A stretch of 21,620 bases of DNA from JAGYLJ01 sp964383545 (GTDB lineage: Bacteria > Patescibacteriota > Minisyncoccia > Phycocordibacterales > UBA12079). The stretch covers positions 1 through 21,620 of the forward strand of contig CAYLHD010000011.1 of NCBI GenBank assembly GCA_964383545.1. The letters are read 5' to 3'. A program made the position numbers and the translations under genes. Each line of letters starts with the position of its first letter. Position 1 is the stretch's first letter. Under the pieces are notes generated by a model that saw nothing but the letters and a program-made list of their open reading frames with translations, was not told the origin of the DNA and ran no database searches. Positions 1-6,717 of this stretch are shown one piece after another.

Positions 1-23
1 AAAATTCCCTAAAAGGGAATTTT
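1..23 (-). terminator. Hairpin terminator after clpP
   Basis: Perfect 10-bp inverted repeat (AAAATTCCCT / AGGGAATTTT) with a 3-nt loop, 32 nt past the clpP stop codon. The A/T ends of the stem supply the U-rich 3' side for leftward transcripts; any further U tract lies outside the window. Confidence 0.65.
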
Positions 24-54
24 TTGTCTTTAATTTAGAGGTTTAAATTAAGTT

Positions 55-636
55 CTATTTCTTAGGTTGAAGAATTTTGTCAATAATTCCGTATTTTTTA
101 GCTTCTTCAGTTGTCATCCAAAAGTCTCTATCTAGATCTTTTTGTATTTGAGGGAGTGTTTTGTTCGTGTTTTCTCTTAAAATGTTACTTAATCTTTCTC
201 TGGTTGCAACAATATGTTTAGCTGTAATTTCTATATCGGTAGCTTGACCCTCTGCTCCTCCAAGAGGCTGGTGAATCATAACTTCTGCGTTAGGAAGGGC
301 AAATCTTTTACCTTTTTCTCCTGATGATAATAACCAGGCTCCTCCAGAAGCGGCTATTCCTACACAGATGGTTGAGACATTCGGTTTAATGTGTCTCATA
401 GTATCAATCATGGCTAAAGTGGCTGATACTGAACCACCTGGTGAATTGATGTATAGATAAATATCTTTTTTAGGATCCTCTGATTCAAGAAAAAGTAGTT
501 GGGCAATGATTATGTTGGCTAATTGATCATTGATTTCACCTCCAAGAAATATAATACGATCTTTTAAAAGACGAGAATAGATATCGTAAGCTCTTTCCCC
601 AAATTGTGATTTTTCTATAACTGTTGGAATTAACAT
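55..636 (-). CDS. clpP: ATP-dependent Clp protease proteolytic subunit ClpP
   Basis: Serine peptidase of family S14 that forms the 14-subunit degradation chamber used with a ClpX or ClpC ATPase in the cytoplasm. The 193-aa length is normal for the family. The catalytic triad is visible: Ser97 in GIAASGG, His122 in MIHQPLGG and Asp171 in DRDFWM. The conserved INSPGGSV segment at 64-71 forms the oxyanion strand. The residue after the catalytic serine is Gly, where many ClpPs have Met. The start follows the tig stop codon by 4 bp with no Shine-Dalgarno, so clpP is almost certainly translated from the tig transcript, the usual tig-clpP order. No clpX follows within the window. With SmpB, tmRNA and FtsH also present, it is a plausible destination for tagged proteins (inference). 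Confidence 0.97.
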   Translation of the reverse strand: MLIPTVIEKSQFGERAYDIYSRLLKDRIIFLGGEINDQLANIIIAQLLFLESEDPKKDIYLYINSPGGSVSATLAMIDTMRHIKPNVSTICVGIAASGGAWLLSSGEKGKRFALPNAEVMIHQPLGGAEGQATDIEITAKHIVATRERLSNILRENTNKTLPQIQKDLDRDFWMTTEEAKKYGIIDKILQPKK

Positions 637-640
637 AATT

Positions 641-1690
641 TTATATTTGTTTTTCTAATAATTTAAAGACTTCTTGGTTAGATAATACCATCTTTATATA
701 GTTTTCTACATCTTCTTTTTTAGCTTCTTTGTGTTGGTTAAGAATTTCTTCGATATTTTTCTTAGTTTCTTCTTCATTTGGCTCTATTTTTTCTGTTTTA
801 ATTATTTTATCTAGAATAAACTGTATTTTTGCTCTTTTTTCTGCATCTGGTTGGAGCTCTTTTCTTAAATCTTCTTCAGTTTTCTTAATATGTTCTAGAT
901 ATTTGTCGAATTGTAAACCCATTCTTTCTATGTCAGATTTAGTTTGTGCTAGTATTCTATCGGTTTCACTCTGAATAATTATTTCGGGGAGTTTTATTTC
1001 TGTTTCAGACAAAATAGCGTCCATTATTTTAACTCTTTTGACTTCAATAGCTTTGTTAGTTTTTTCTTGTCTGATATTTTCTTTTAATTTTTCTTTAAAA
1101 TCCTCAATATCTTTAAAATCACCTAATTTTTTAAGAGTTTCTTTAGTGAGTTCACTAGGTGTTGTTTCTTTTTCTTCACTATTTTCTTGCTCTTTTCCAG
1201 TAAGCTCTGTTTCAGGGTTCGTTTTTTTGATTTGGTTGATCGTGTTTGAGATATCTTCTTCTGTTATTTCTACTTTCTCAACTTTCTCTGAATTTATTTT
1301 TTTAGCAATCTTTTTGTAATTAGGTAAATTGAATTTAGGTAAAATGGTTGAAACAATTTTAAATTCTACAGGGTTATTTGGTGCCATTTTAGTAATAGTA
1401 ATTTGTGGTTGTCCAACAACATCAATTTTATTTTCTAGGACAATAATAGGGTAGATGTCAGATAAGGCTAATTCAGCCATTTGGTTTAAAATGTTCATTT
1501 CACCGATTTTTTCTATTAAGACATTTTCAGGGATATGACCTTTTCTAAAACCATCAATAGAAATATCTTCACTTAATATTTTTAAAGCTTTTTCTCTGTG
1601 TTGATCGAGTTCCTTTACAGAAATAGAAGATTCTATTTCCAAGGAAGAGTTATCAAGTTCTGTTATTTTCACTTCTCTTTTATCTGTCAT
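641..1690 (-). CDS. tig: Trigger factor lacking the PPIase domain
   Basis: Ribosome-associated chaperone that receives nascent chains at the exit tunnel. The N-terminal ribosome-binding domain is clear, with the signature GFRKGHIP at residues 47-54. At 349 aa it is about 80 residues shorter than E. coli trigger factor. Where the FKBP-type prolyl isomerase domain should sit (about 150-240) there is only a short, Glu/Lys/Thr-rich charged linker at about 155-190. The rest is helical and matches the SurA-like C-terminal chaperone arms. This predicts a holdase/foldase without isomerase activity. It is the first gene of the tig-clpP pair and is preceded by a strong terminator (1722-1755). No Shine-Dalgarno precedes the ATG; the upstream sequence is nearly pure A/T. 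Identity is secure from the N-terminal signature and clpP linkage. Confidence 0.92.
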   Translation of the reverse strand: MTDKREVKITELDNSSLEIESSISVKELDQHREKALKILSEDISIDGFRKGHIPENVLIEKIGEMNILNQMAELALSDIYPIIVLENKIDVVGQPQITITKMAPNNPVEFKIVSTILPKFNLPNYKKIAKKINSEKVEKVEITEEDISNTINQIKKTNPETELTGKEQENSEEKETTPSELTKETLKKLGDFKDIEDFKEKLKENIRQEKTNKAIEVKRVKIMDAILSETEIKLPEIIIQSETDRILAQTKSDIERMGLQFDKYLEHIKKTEEDLRKELQPDAEKRAKIQFILDKIIKTEKIEPNEEETKKNIEEILNQHKEAKKEDVENYIKMVLSNQEVFKLLEKQI

Positions 1691-1721
1691 AATTTTTTAA
1701 ATTAAATTTTAAATTTTAAAT

Positions 1722-1755
1722 AAAAACTCTCTTAATTTTAATTAAGAGAGTTTTT
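1722..1755. terminator. Bidirectional-looking terminator upstream of tig
   Basis: Perfect 16-bp inverted repeat with a 2-nt centre, A5 on one side and T5 on the other (AAAAACTCTCTTAATT and its complement). It ends the leftward transcript of the 115-aa membrane protein and insulates tig-clpP from it. Confidence 0.85.
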
Positions 1756-1787
1756 ATTATACACTATTTTTAGATAGTTGTCATTGA

Positions 1788-2135
1788 CTAGATTTGATCT
1801 ACTTCATCGTCAATTGAGTCAATATCTGTTGTATTTAAATCTGCTTCAATATCATTTAATTCATCTGATGTTGAGATATCTCTTAAAGCGTCTCCAATTG
1901 GGTCTTGTTCTGGTGCTGTCATTGGATCTACAGGAGGTGTCTGTGGTTCATTAGTTGGAGCAACAGCTTTTGTTCCCCAGAAATATAAACCACCGATAAT
2001 GATAACTATAATAACTATTATAGAACCTATGATAGAACCAGTTTGTTTCTTTTCAGGAGCTGAAGTCTCTTGTGTTGCTTGGTTTGATTCTTTTTCTTCT
2101 GTTACTATTTGTTCTTCTTGATTTTGTTCATCCAT
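1788..2135 (-). CDS. Single-pass membrane protein with acidic C-terminal tail
   Basis: 115 aa of unknown function. Residues 1-32 are polar and rich in Glu/Gln. Residues 33-54 form one hydrophobic membrane segment (Ile-rich, ending GGLYFWG). A Pro/Thr-rich spacer at 58-77 follows, then a very acidic tail with the repeated pattern TSDELNDIEADLNTTDID. The lack of positive charge before the segment, apart from KK at 29-30, suggests the N terminus stays inside and the acidic tail faces out (inference). This layout resembles short proteins commonly annotated as hypothetical in Parcubacteria, often near other envelope proteins. It lies 55 bp downstream of the secreted protein at 2191 and may share its transcript. 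No Shine-Dalgarno is visible. Confidence 0.8.
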   Translation of the reverse strand: MDEQNQEEQIVTEEKESNQATQETSAPEKKQTGSIIGSIIVIIVIIIGGLYFWGTKAVAPTNEPQTPPVDPMTAPEQDPIGDALRDISTSDELNDIEADLNTTDIDSIDDEVDQI

Positions 2136-2190
2136 AATTTTATTGTTTTAGCTTGTTAAATGATTTTTAGTCTATTTTTAATCAGGCTAT

Positions 2191-2865
2191 TTAATTATTA
2201 ATAATTAGTAATTCGGATAATTTGTTTAGTTCTCTNNNNNNNNNNNNNNNNNNNNNNNNNNNNNNNNNNNNNNNNNNNNNNNNNNNNNNNNNNNNNNNNN
2301 NNNNNNNNNNNNNNNNNNNNNNNNNNNNNNNNNNNAAAGCTTGTGTTGAAGTAGACATATCAAATCCTTCTTCAACTAATTTAGTTATTCTTGTCTGAAT
2401 ACGGTTTTTAATCTGGTTTTCTCTTGCTATTAAAGTTCCAAATCTTTCTGCAATATTTCTAATATGTTTTTTAATTTGTGTAGATTTTTTTTCTTTTATT
2501 TGGTTGTTTCTAGTAGTAGTGCTTTGGTTACCTGTCATATTGGAAAAATTTTGGGTAGTTTTTCCCATGTTTATTCTTATTTGTTCTCCAGTGTCATTTA
2601 TATTAGGGTAGTCTAATTGTTTGTTTTCTTCATTTAAGGACCTAATTTTTTTTATTTCTTGTTGTACTAGAGAAGGAATTGGATTAAACCCTTGTTTTGT
2701 ATTTTTTATTGTTTGTTGAGACTGGTTTTTTAATAATTGAACATCAGGATTGTTAGCAGGATCAGAAGTACGTGGGTTGTTTGGATTTTCAGCTGAAACG
2801 TAATTTACATTTAGGAGACTTAAAAATAATATTGACAATACTAATATTTTTTTTTGTTTTTTCAT
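2191..2865 (-). CDS. Secreted helical protein, interrupted by an assembly gap
   Basis: Unknown function. The first 25 residues are a clear signal peptide: KKQKK, then a hydrophobic stretch LVLSILFLSLL, then a likely cleavage site VSA-EN. The mature part is polar and Asn/Gln/Lys-rich, becoming predicted helix or coiled coil around residues 125-175 (RNIAERFGTLIARENQIKNR, then a Val-Glu-Glu-Gly-Phe-Asp segment). That pattern resembles exported Parcubacterial proteins with RI-x-R-I-x-K-L helices. A 100-N gap removes about 34 codons or an unknown number, so the last 14 residues (RELNKLSELLIINN) may not be in the true frame. The length of 224 aa is therefore nominal. No Shine-Dalgarno is visible. 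Confidence 0.7.
   Translation of the reverse strand: MKKQKKILVLSILFLSLLNVNYVSAENPNNPRTSDPANNPDVQLLKNQSQQTIKNTKQGFNPIPSLVQQEIKKIRSLNEENKQLDYPNINDTGEQIRINMGKTTQNFSNMTGNQSTTTRNNQIKEKKSTQIKKHIRNIAERFGTLIARENQIKNRIQTRITKLVEEGFDMSTSTQAXXXXXXXXXXXXXXXXXXXXXXXXXXXXXXXXXXRELNKLSELLIINN
2236..2335. other. 100-N scaffold gap
   Basis: Exactly 100 Ns, the conventional placeholder for a gap of unknown size. The two flanks share no visible overlap, so real sequence of the secreted-protein gene is missing here. Confidence 0.99.
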
Positions 2866-2974
2866 ATTTAAAGTAGTTTTTAACTATTTTGGTAACGGAT
2901 CTAAATATATTTATTGGATCAGAAAAATAAAGTTTGATCACCAAAAAATAATACAAAACGACTAGTTACGCTTC

Positions 2975-2980
2975 ATTATA
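2975..2980 (-). promoter_or_regulatory. Possible -10 for the secreted-protein gene
   Basis: Perfect TATAAT read leftward, which would give a ~100-nt leader before the ATG at 2865. No good -35 is seen, and the surrounding sequence is palindromic A/T (ATTATATAAT), so direction is uncertain. Confidence 0.3.
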
Positions 2981-3029
2981 TAATAGTAAAAAATGATAGA
3001 AAAAGAAACAGTGTCTGTGTATAAACTAG

Positions 3030-3554
3030 TTATTTTTTAAATTCTGTTTTATACATTTCAACTCCTTTTTGAAATGCTTGTTTGGCTCCTTCTTTATCTT
3101 TAAAACCATTAACTAAAACTTCTTTTTGCTGTATTTGTTTATAGGTTGAAAAGTAGTGTTCAATTTCTTTTAGAGTGTGAGTATTAATGTCTTTTAAGTC
3201 TTGGACATTATCCCAACGTGGGTCTTCTATGGGAACAGCAATAATTTTGTCGTCATTATCTCCAGAATCAATCATGTTTAGAAGGGCAATTGGCCTAACT
3301 CTAATTAAAATACCGGGATTTAATGGGTAAGTTGTTAAAACAATGACATCTAAAGCATCACCATCATCATAATAAGTTTGAGGTACAAAACCGTAGTCAA
3401 AAGGGCAGTCTTGAGAAGTATGATAAACCCTATCTAAAGCAATTAAACCTGTTTTCTTATCAATTTCGTATTTATTCTTTGAACCTTTGTTAATCTCAAT
3501 GATGGTGTTAATTTCATCTTGAGTACCTGGTTCTACATCATGCCATAAATTCAT
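3030..3554 (-). CDS. ppa: Inorganic pyrophosphatase (family I)
   Basis: Hydrolyses pyrophosphate to two phosphates in the cytoplasm, pulling nucleic-acid synthesis and aminoacylation forward. The 174-aa length is typical of bacterial family I enzymes. The signature DGDALDV at 64-70 supplies the Mg-binding aspartates Asp64, Asp66 and Asp69. Further acidic ligands sit in IDSGDNDD (Asp96, Asp101). Glu20, Lys28 and the CPFDYGFVPQT segment at 50-60 match the active-site wall. The gene stands alone, with 117 bp to nusA upstream. The start is supported by the family's usual N terminus and by a -10 hexamer exactly 6 nt upstream, predicting a leaderless mRNA. Confidence 0.95.
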   Translation of the reverse strand: MNLWHDVEPGTQDEINTIIEINKGSKNKYEIDKKTGLIALDRVYHTSQDCPFDYGFVPQTYYDDGDALDVIVLTTYPLNPGILIRVRPIALLNMIDSGDNDDKIIAVPIEDPRWDNVQDLKDINTHTLKEIEHYFSTYKQIQQKEVLVNGFKDKEGAKQAFQKGVEMYKTEFKK

Positions 3555-3560
3555 ATTTTT

Positions 3561-3566
3561 ATAATA
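3561..3566 (-). promoter_or_regulatory. -10 box of ppa (leaderless spacing)
   Basis: TATTAT read leftward, followed by 6 nt and then the ATG. Transcription would begin at or within a base of the start codon. No convincing -35. Confidence 0.5.
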
Positions 3567-3620
3567 AATTAACTAATAATAATAATTTTAAAAAAATTTA
3601 CAAACAATTTTTCTACGGAG

Positions 3621-3648
3621 ATTTATTTGCCGATAGGCAAAAATAAAT
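3621..3648 (-). other. Hairpin between nusA and ppa
   Basis: ATTTATTTGCC and GGCAAAAATAAAT pair around a 4-nt loop with a 2-nt bulge. It lies 24-51 nt beyond the nusA stop codon and may be the end of the nusA transcript, but it lacks a clear U tract after the stem. Confidence 0.3.
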
Positions 3649-3671
3649 ATTTAAACTTCTAGAAAGGTTAT

Positions 3672-4844
3672 TTACTCATTTTTTGGCTCTGTTTCTTTGG
3701 TTTCTTCATCACTTTCATCATTTCCATCATTTACTCCTTTTATATCAATTTTCCAGCCAGTTAATTTAGCTGCTAATCTAACATTTTGACCACCTTTTCC
3801 AATAGCAAGTGATTGTTGATCTTCTGAAACTTCAACCAAGGCTTTCTTTTCATCTTCTATTAACTCAATACCTAGTATTCTGGCTGGTGAAAGAGCTTCG
3901 GTTATAAACTTTTTAGGGTCTTCAGACCATTCTATAATATCAATTTTTTCTCCACCGAGCTCGCTCATAACAGTTGAAACTCTGACTCCTCTTTGACCTA
4001 CTAAAGATCCGATTGGATCAATATTTTCGTCTTTAGAAAAAACAGCTATTTTTGAACGTGAACCGGCTTCTCTAACAATATTTTTAATTTCTACTATTTG
4101 ATTGGAAACTTCTGGAACCTCAGTTTCAAATAGTTTATAAAGGAATTGAGGGTGAGATCGAGATAGACGAAGGAAAATTCCTCTGGAAGTTTCTTCAACC
4201 AGAGATAGATAAGCTCTAATTCTTTCACCAGCTTTGTATCTTTCTGAAGGAATTTGTTCAGAGTAAGGTAAAATACCTGTAGCTCTTTTTAAATCTACAA
4301 AAATGTTACCCCTTTCTATCCTTTGGACTATACCACTAACTATTTCTCCTTGTTTTCCTCCAAATTCTTTGGAAATTGAACCTCTTTCAGCTTCTCTTAT
4401 CTTTTGGATAATAGTTTGTTTAGCTGTTTGTGCCGCGATTCTTCCAAAATCACTTTTTGGTTCTAGCGGAAAAACAATTTCTTCCTCTAAAATAGCATTT
4501 TTCTTTATTTTTTGAGCATCTTCGATCATTATGTGGTGTTCTGGATTGAAACGAACTCTTTCATCTTGTTCACTTTCTTCTTTTGTGTCAACATCTTTTT
4601 CTTCGTCAATTTCTTCCTCAGTTTTTGCTATAGTTTCGTCTACGACTATTTTGATTTGGAAGAAATCTGTTTTTCCTGTTTCAATATCAAAATTAGCTCT
4701 AATTATTTGACCTCTTTTTCCATACTCTTTTTTATAGGCACTTGCTAAAGCAGACTCAATAGTTTCTATTGATGAGGCTTTAGAAATTCCTTTTTCCTGT
4801 TCTAATTGATCGAGAACAGAGTGGATTACTTTTAAATCAAACAT
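3672..4844 (-). CDS. nusA: Transcription termination/antitermination factor NusA
   Basis: RNA polymerase-associated factor that promotes pausing, intrinsic termination and antitermination. The 390-aa protein has the standard order: N-terminal RNAP-binding domain at about 1-125, S1 domain at about 165-235 (GEIVSGIVQRIERGNIFVDL), KH1 at about 275-310 (DPIGSLVGQRGVRV) and KH2 at about 325-370 (IGKGGQNVRLAAKLTGWKID). An acidic insertion at about 74-95 (TEEEIDEEKDVDTKEE) interrupts the N-terminal domain, and the C-terminal tail is acidic, with no AR repeats of the E. coli type. No rimP or infB lies beside it, unlike the classic operon. The start has a TAAAAT box 6 nt upstream, predicting a leaderless message, with a hairpin-plus-U-tract just above it. 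Confidence 0.96.
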   Translation of the reverse strand: MFDLKVIHSVLDQLEQEKGISKASSIETIESALASAYKKEYGKRGQIIRANFDIETGKTDFFQIKIVVDETIAKTEEEIDEEKDVDTKEESEQDERVRFNPEHHIMIEDAQKIKKNAILEEEIVFPLEPKSDFGRIAAQTAKQTIIQKIREAERGSISKEFGGKQGEIVSGIVQRIERGNIFVDLKRATGILPYSEQIPSERYKAGERIRAYLSLVEETSRGIFLRLSRSHPQFLYKLFETEVPEVSNQIVEIKNIVREAGSRSKIAVFSKDENIDPIGSLVGQRGVRVSTVMSELGGEKIDIIEWSEDPKKFITEALSPARILGIELIEDEKKALVEVSEDQQSLAIGKGGQNVRLAAKLTGWKIDIKGVNDGNDESDEETKETEPKNE

Positions 4845-4850
4845 AATATT

Positions 4851-4856
4851 ATTTTA
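4851..4856 (-). promoter_or_regulatory. -10 box of nusA (leaderless spacing)
   Basis: TAAAAT read leftward, 6 nt before the nusA ATG. The preceding sequence holds a hairpin instead of a recognisable -35. Confidence 0.45.
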
Positions 4857-4875
4857 CTATCTAATTATTAAAAAT

Positions 4876-4895
4876 GGTTCGCTTTCATGCGAACC
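4876..4895 (-). terminator. Hairpin plus U-run in the nusA upstream region
   Basis: GGTTCGC and GCGAACC form a perfect 7-bp GC-rich stem with a 6-nt loop. Only leftward reading gives a U-rich tail (CATTTTTAATAATT), so it would work as a terminator or attenuator for leftward RNA. No leftward gene lies between it and the divergent promoter at 5005. Confidence 0.5.
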
Positions 4896-4918
4896 GTGTA
4901 CTCATATCAGTCAATATT

Positions 4919-4947
4919 AAGATAACACTTTTTTAAAAAAAACACAA
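4919..4947 (-). promoter_or_regulatory. Possible upstream promoter feeding the nusA hairpin
   Basis: Leftward TTGTGT, 17-bp spacer, TATCTT. Each hexamer matches consensus only partly (3/6 and 4/6). If active, the RNA would start near 4912 and meet the 4876-4895 hairpin after about 20 nt. Confidence 0.25.
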
Positions 4948-5004
4948 TGAATTTATTTTTAAAATTTATCCACAAAGTTGTTACTTTAATTTTTAGCTTG
5001 GGTG

Positions 5005-5010
5005 TATAAT
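5005..5010 (+). promoter_or_regulatory. -10 box for the GYAW-repeat protein gene
   Basis: Perfect TATAAT preceded by GGTG, with a weak -35 candidate (TTACTT, 18-bp spacer). Once the false gap downstream is collapsed, it lies about 75 nt upstream of the ATG. The rest of 4896-5062 is A/T-rich with one lone TTATCCACA (4966-4974) and no gene. Confidence 0.5.
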
Positions 5011-5062
5011 TTAGTTAATATTTGTGGCTTAGGTTACTTATTTACTTATATTACTTAATTTT

Positions 5063-5117
5063 ATTTTTTATAGAAATCTAAAAGATGAAAAAAAATCAAT
5101 TAATAAAAAAAATTAAA
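5063..5117. repeat. 55-bp exact duplicate, copy 1 (assembly overlap)
   Basis: Identical over all 55 bases to 5218-5272. It contains the same ATG and first 11 codons as the gene at 5240, and runs directly into the N gap. Read as the unmerged overlapping end of one contig, not as a second gene. Confidence 0.95.
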
Positions 5118-5217
5118 NNNNNNNNNNNNNNNNNNNNNNNNNNNNNNNNNNNNNNNNNNNNNNNNNNNNNNNNNNNNNNNNNNNNNNNNNNNNNNNNNNN
5201 NNNNNNNNNNNNNNNNN
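5118..5217. other. 100-N scaffold gap, probably false
   Basis: Exactly 100 Ns between two identical 55-bp contig ends. The overlap implies the contigs abut and no sequence is missing. Confidence 0.9.
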
Positions 5218-5272
5218 ATTTTTTATAGAAATCTAAAAGATGAAAAAAAATCAATTAATAAAAAAAATTAAA
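5218..5272. repeat. 55-bp exact duplicate, copy 2 (assembly overlap)
   Basis: Second copy of the contig-end overlap, carrying the ATG at 5240 used for the real gene. Confidence 0.95.
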
Positions 5273-6475
5273 GATCTTTTACCTTTTTTAACTTTTGTTG
5301 TTTTACTTTTTGTTTTTATTTTTTGGGAAATTGGTGGAACTAAAGACATAAAAGGTCCAAATCTTGTCATGGCAGCTGAAATAGACAACATCTCTGGTTA
5401 TGCTTGGAGTGATAATATTGGTTGGATTAGTTTTAATTGTACTGATACAGATAGTTGTAGTACTTCTGATTATGGCGTTGGTATTGGAACTGATAACAAA
5501 TTATCTGGTTATGCTTGGAGTGATAATATTGGTTGGATTACTTTTAATGAGAGTGAGTTAGGTGATTGTCCTGAAGGTGATTGTAAAGCTAAATTTGTGG
5601 GAAATCAGTTGGTTGGTTGGGCAAGGGCTTTAGCCGGAAAGGATGCTAGCGACGGTTGGGATGGCTGGATTAGTTTAAGTAAACAAGCATCAGAAACTAC
5701 GGATTATGGAATTTTTTTGAATGAGACAACTTCTATTTTTGAGGGTTATGCTTGGGGAGATGAAATAGTTGGATGGATTCAGTTTAATCCAGTCTATGGT
5801 GGAATTGAGTTTAATGGTGAATCTCCTGAAATAAAATCAGGGACTTTTGTTGTTGAAAATACAATTACTGGAGCACAACCTTATGCTGACTGGCAGACAG
5901 AACATGCTGTTAGTTGTAATTTAAGTAGTGATACTGGATATAATACAATTGATGTTTGTATAGGAAGTGCTTGCTCAGATGTTAACAATTTTCTTATTAG
6001 TGAAATTGTTGAGGATGAAACAGAATATACGTTAACTTGTTATAACAGTTACGGTATGGCTACTACAGCTATTAATAAACCTTTAGAATATTTTGATTTG
6101 AATGCCACTCCTGCGAAAGTGATTATAGACTTTGTAAGTGGAAGTGCAACAACAACTCCTTCTTATATAGAAGTTCTTCCTTATAACGGGTTTAAAGGAA
6201 CAGTTGTTCTTTCAGCTGATAGTTTAGATACTGAGCTTCCATTATCTCCTGGAGTTGATATTAGTAGTGCCAGTTTCTCTTATCCAATCTTGCCGTACTC
6301 ACAATATTGTCAATTTGGCCCTAATCTTAAATCGAAATTAGAAATTTTTGCTGCCTATAGGTTTACTGGAGAAAAGAATGTTACCATAAGTGGAAATAGT
6401 TCAGGTGAGCCAACCGAGTTAGTGATTGTTATTATTGATGCTGGTAATGTAGAGCCGATTTATGAGGAAATTTAA
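5240..6475 (+). CDS. Secreted surface protein with GYAW-x-IGWI repeats
   Basis: 411 aa, function unknown. A basic N terminus and a hydrophobic segment at about 13-30 form a signal or anchor, with a possible cleavage site at VMA-AE (43-46). Four variants of a Trp-rich repeat follow: SGYAWSDNIGWISFN at 52-66, the same with one change at 89-103, a longer GWARAL...GWDGWISL at 125-146, and GYAWGDEIVGWIQFN at 169-183. The first two are identical at DNA level over 37 nt, 37 codons apart. Residues 195-280 look like an immunoglobulin-like beta domain with Cys pairs (VSCNLSS, LTCYNSYG), and 285-411 is another beta-rich region. Proteins with this repeat are frequent in Parcubacteria and are assumed to be on the cell surface. 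The lone TATAAT at 5005 fits as its promoter. Confidence 0.85.
   Translation: MKKNQLIKKIKDLLPFLTFVVLLFVFIFWEIGGTKDIKGPNLVMAAEIDNISGYAWSDNIGWISFNCTDTDSCSTSDYGVGIGTDNKLSGYAWSDNIGWITFNESELGDCPEGDCKAKFVGNQLVGWARALAGKDASDGWDGWISLSKQASETTDYGIFLNETTSIFEGYAWGDEIVGWIQFNPVYGGIEFNGESPEIKSGTFVVENTITGAQPYADWQTEHAVSCNLSSDTGYNTIDVCIGSACSDVNNFLISEIVEDETEYTLTCYNSYGMATTAINKPLEYFDLNATPAKVIIDFVSGSATTTPSYIEVLPYNGFKGTVVLSADSLDTELPLSPGVDISSASFSYPILPYSQYCQFGPNLKSKLEIFAAYRFTGEKNVTISGNSSGEPTELVIVIIDAGNVEPIYEEI
5393..5540 (+). repeat. Internal direct repeat within the GYAW gene
   Basis: A 37-nt unit (5393-5429 and 5504-5540) is identical in both copies and spaced by exactly 111 nt. Identity at silent positions indicates recent duplication or gene conversion within the repeat array. 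Confidence 0.95.
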
Positions 6476-6695
6476 AATTAGATAAGTGATAAATTTTGTA
6501 AACCTAAAATATTAACTAGTCCATATTAGTAAAAAATATTTTAATTTTTTTTCATTTTCTGTTGTGGAGTAATTAGTTCAGATATTTGTTTGAGTGAAGT
6601 GTTATAAATAATCAAACAAAAATTATTTTTTAAAATTTAAAGATAAAATTAAAAGTTTTTACACAGATGTTTTAGAAAGTATATTTATTTTATTG

Positions 6696-6710
6696 TATAA
6701 TTAATATAAT
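6696..6710 (+). promoter_or_regulatory. Two -10 boxes before the PilB-like gene
   Basis: TATAAT occurs at 6696-6701 and again at 6705-6710. The second is 7 nt from the ATG, the leaderless spacing seen elsewhere in the window. The 242-bp stretch from 6476 holds no gene. Confidence 0.5.
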
Positions 6711-6717
6711 AAGTTTT

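Noticed and set aside
729..1319. Rightward ORFs opposite tig, and similar ones opposite nusA and other genes
   Set aside because: They are antisense frames of well-identified genes, with low-complexity Phe/Ser/Leu-rich translations and no start signals.
4966..4974. Perfect DnaA box TTATCCACA as part of an origin
   Set aside because: It is a single box with no cluster nearby and no dnaA, dnaN or rpmH; looser TTTTACACA matches at 6657 and 19491 are scattered and expected by chance.
5085..5117. Separate short gene starting at the first copy of the duplicated ATG
   Set aside because: It is the same start codon seen twice because of an unmerged contig overlap.
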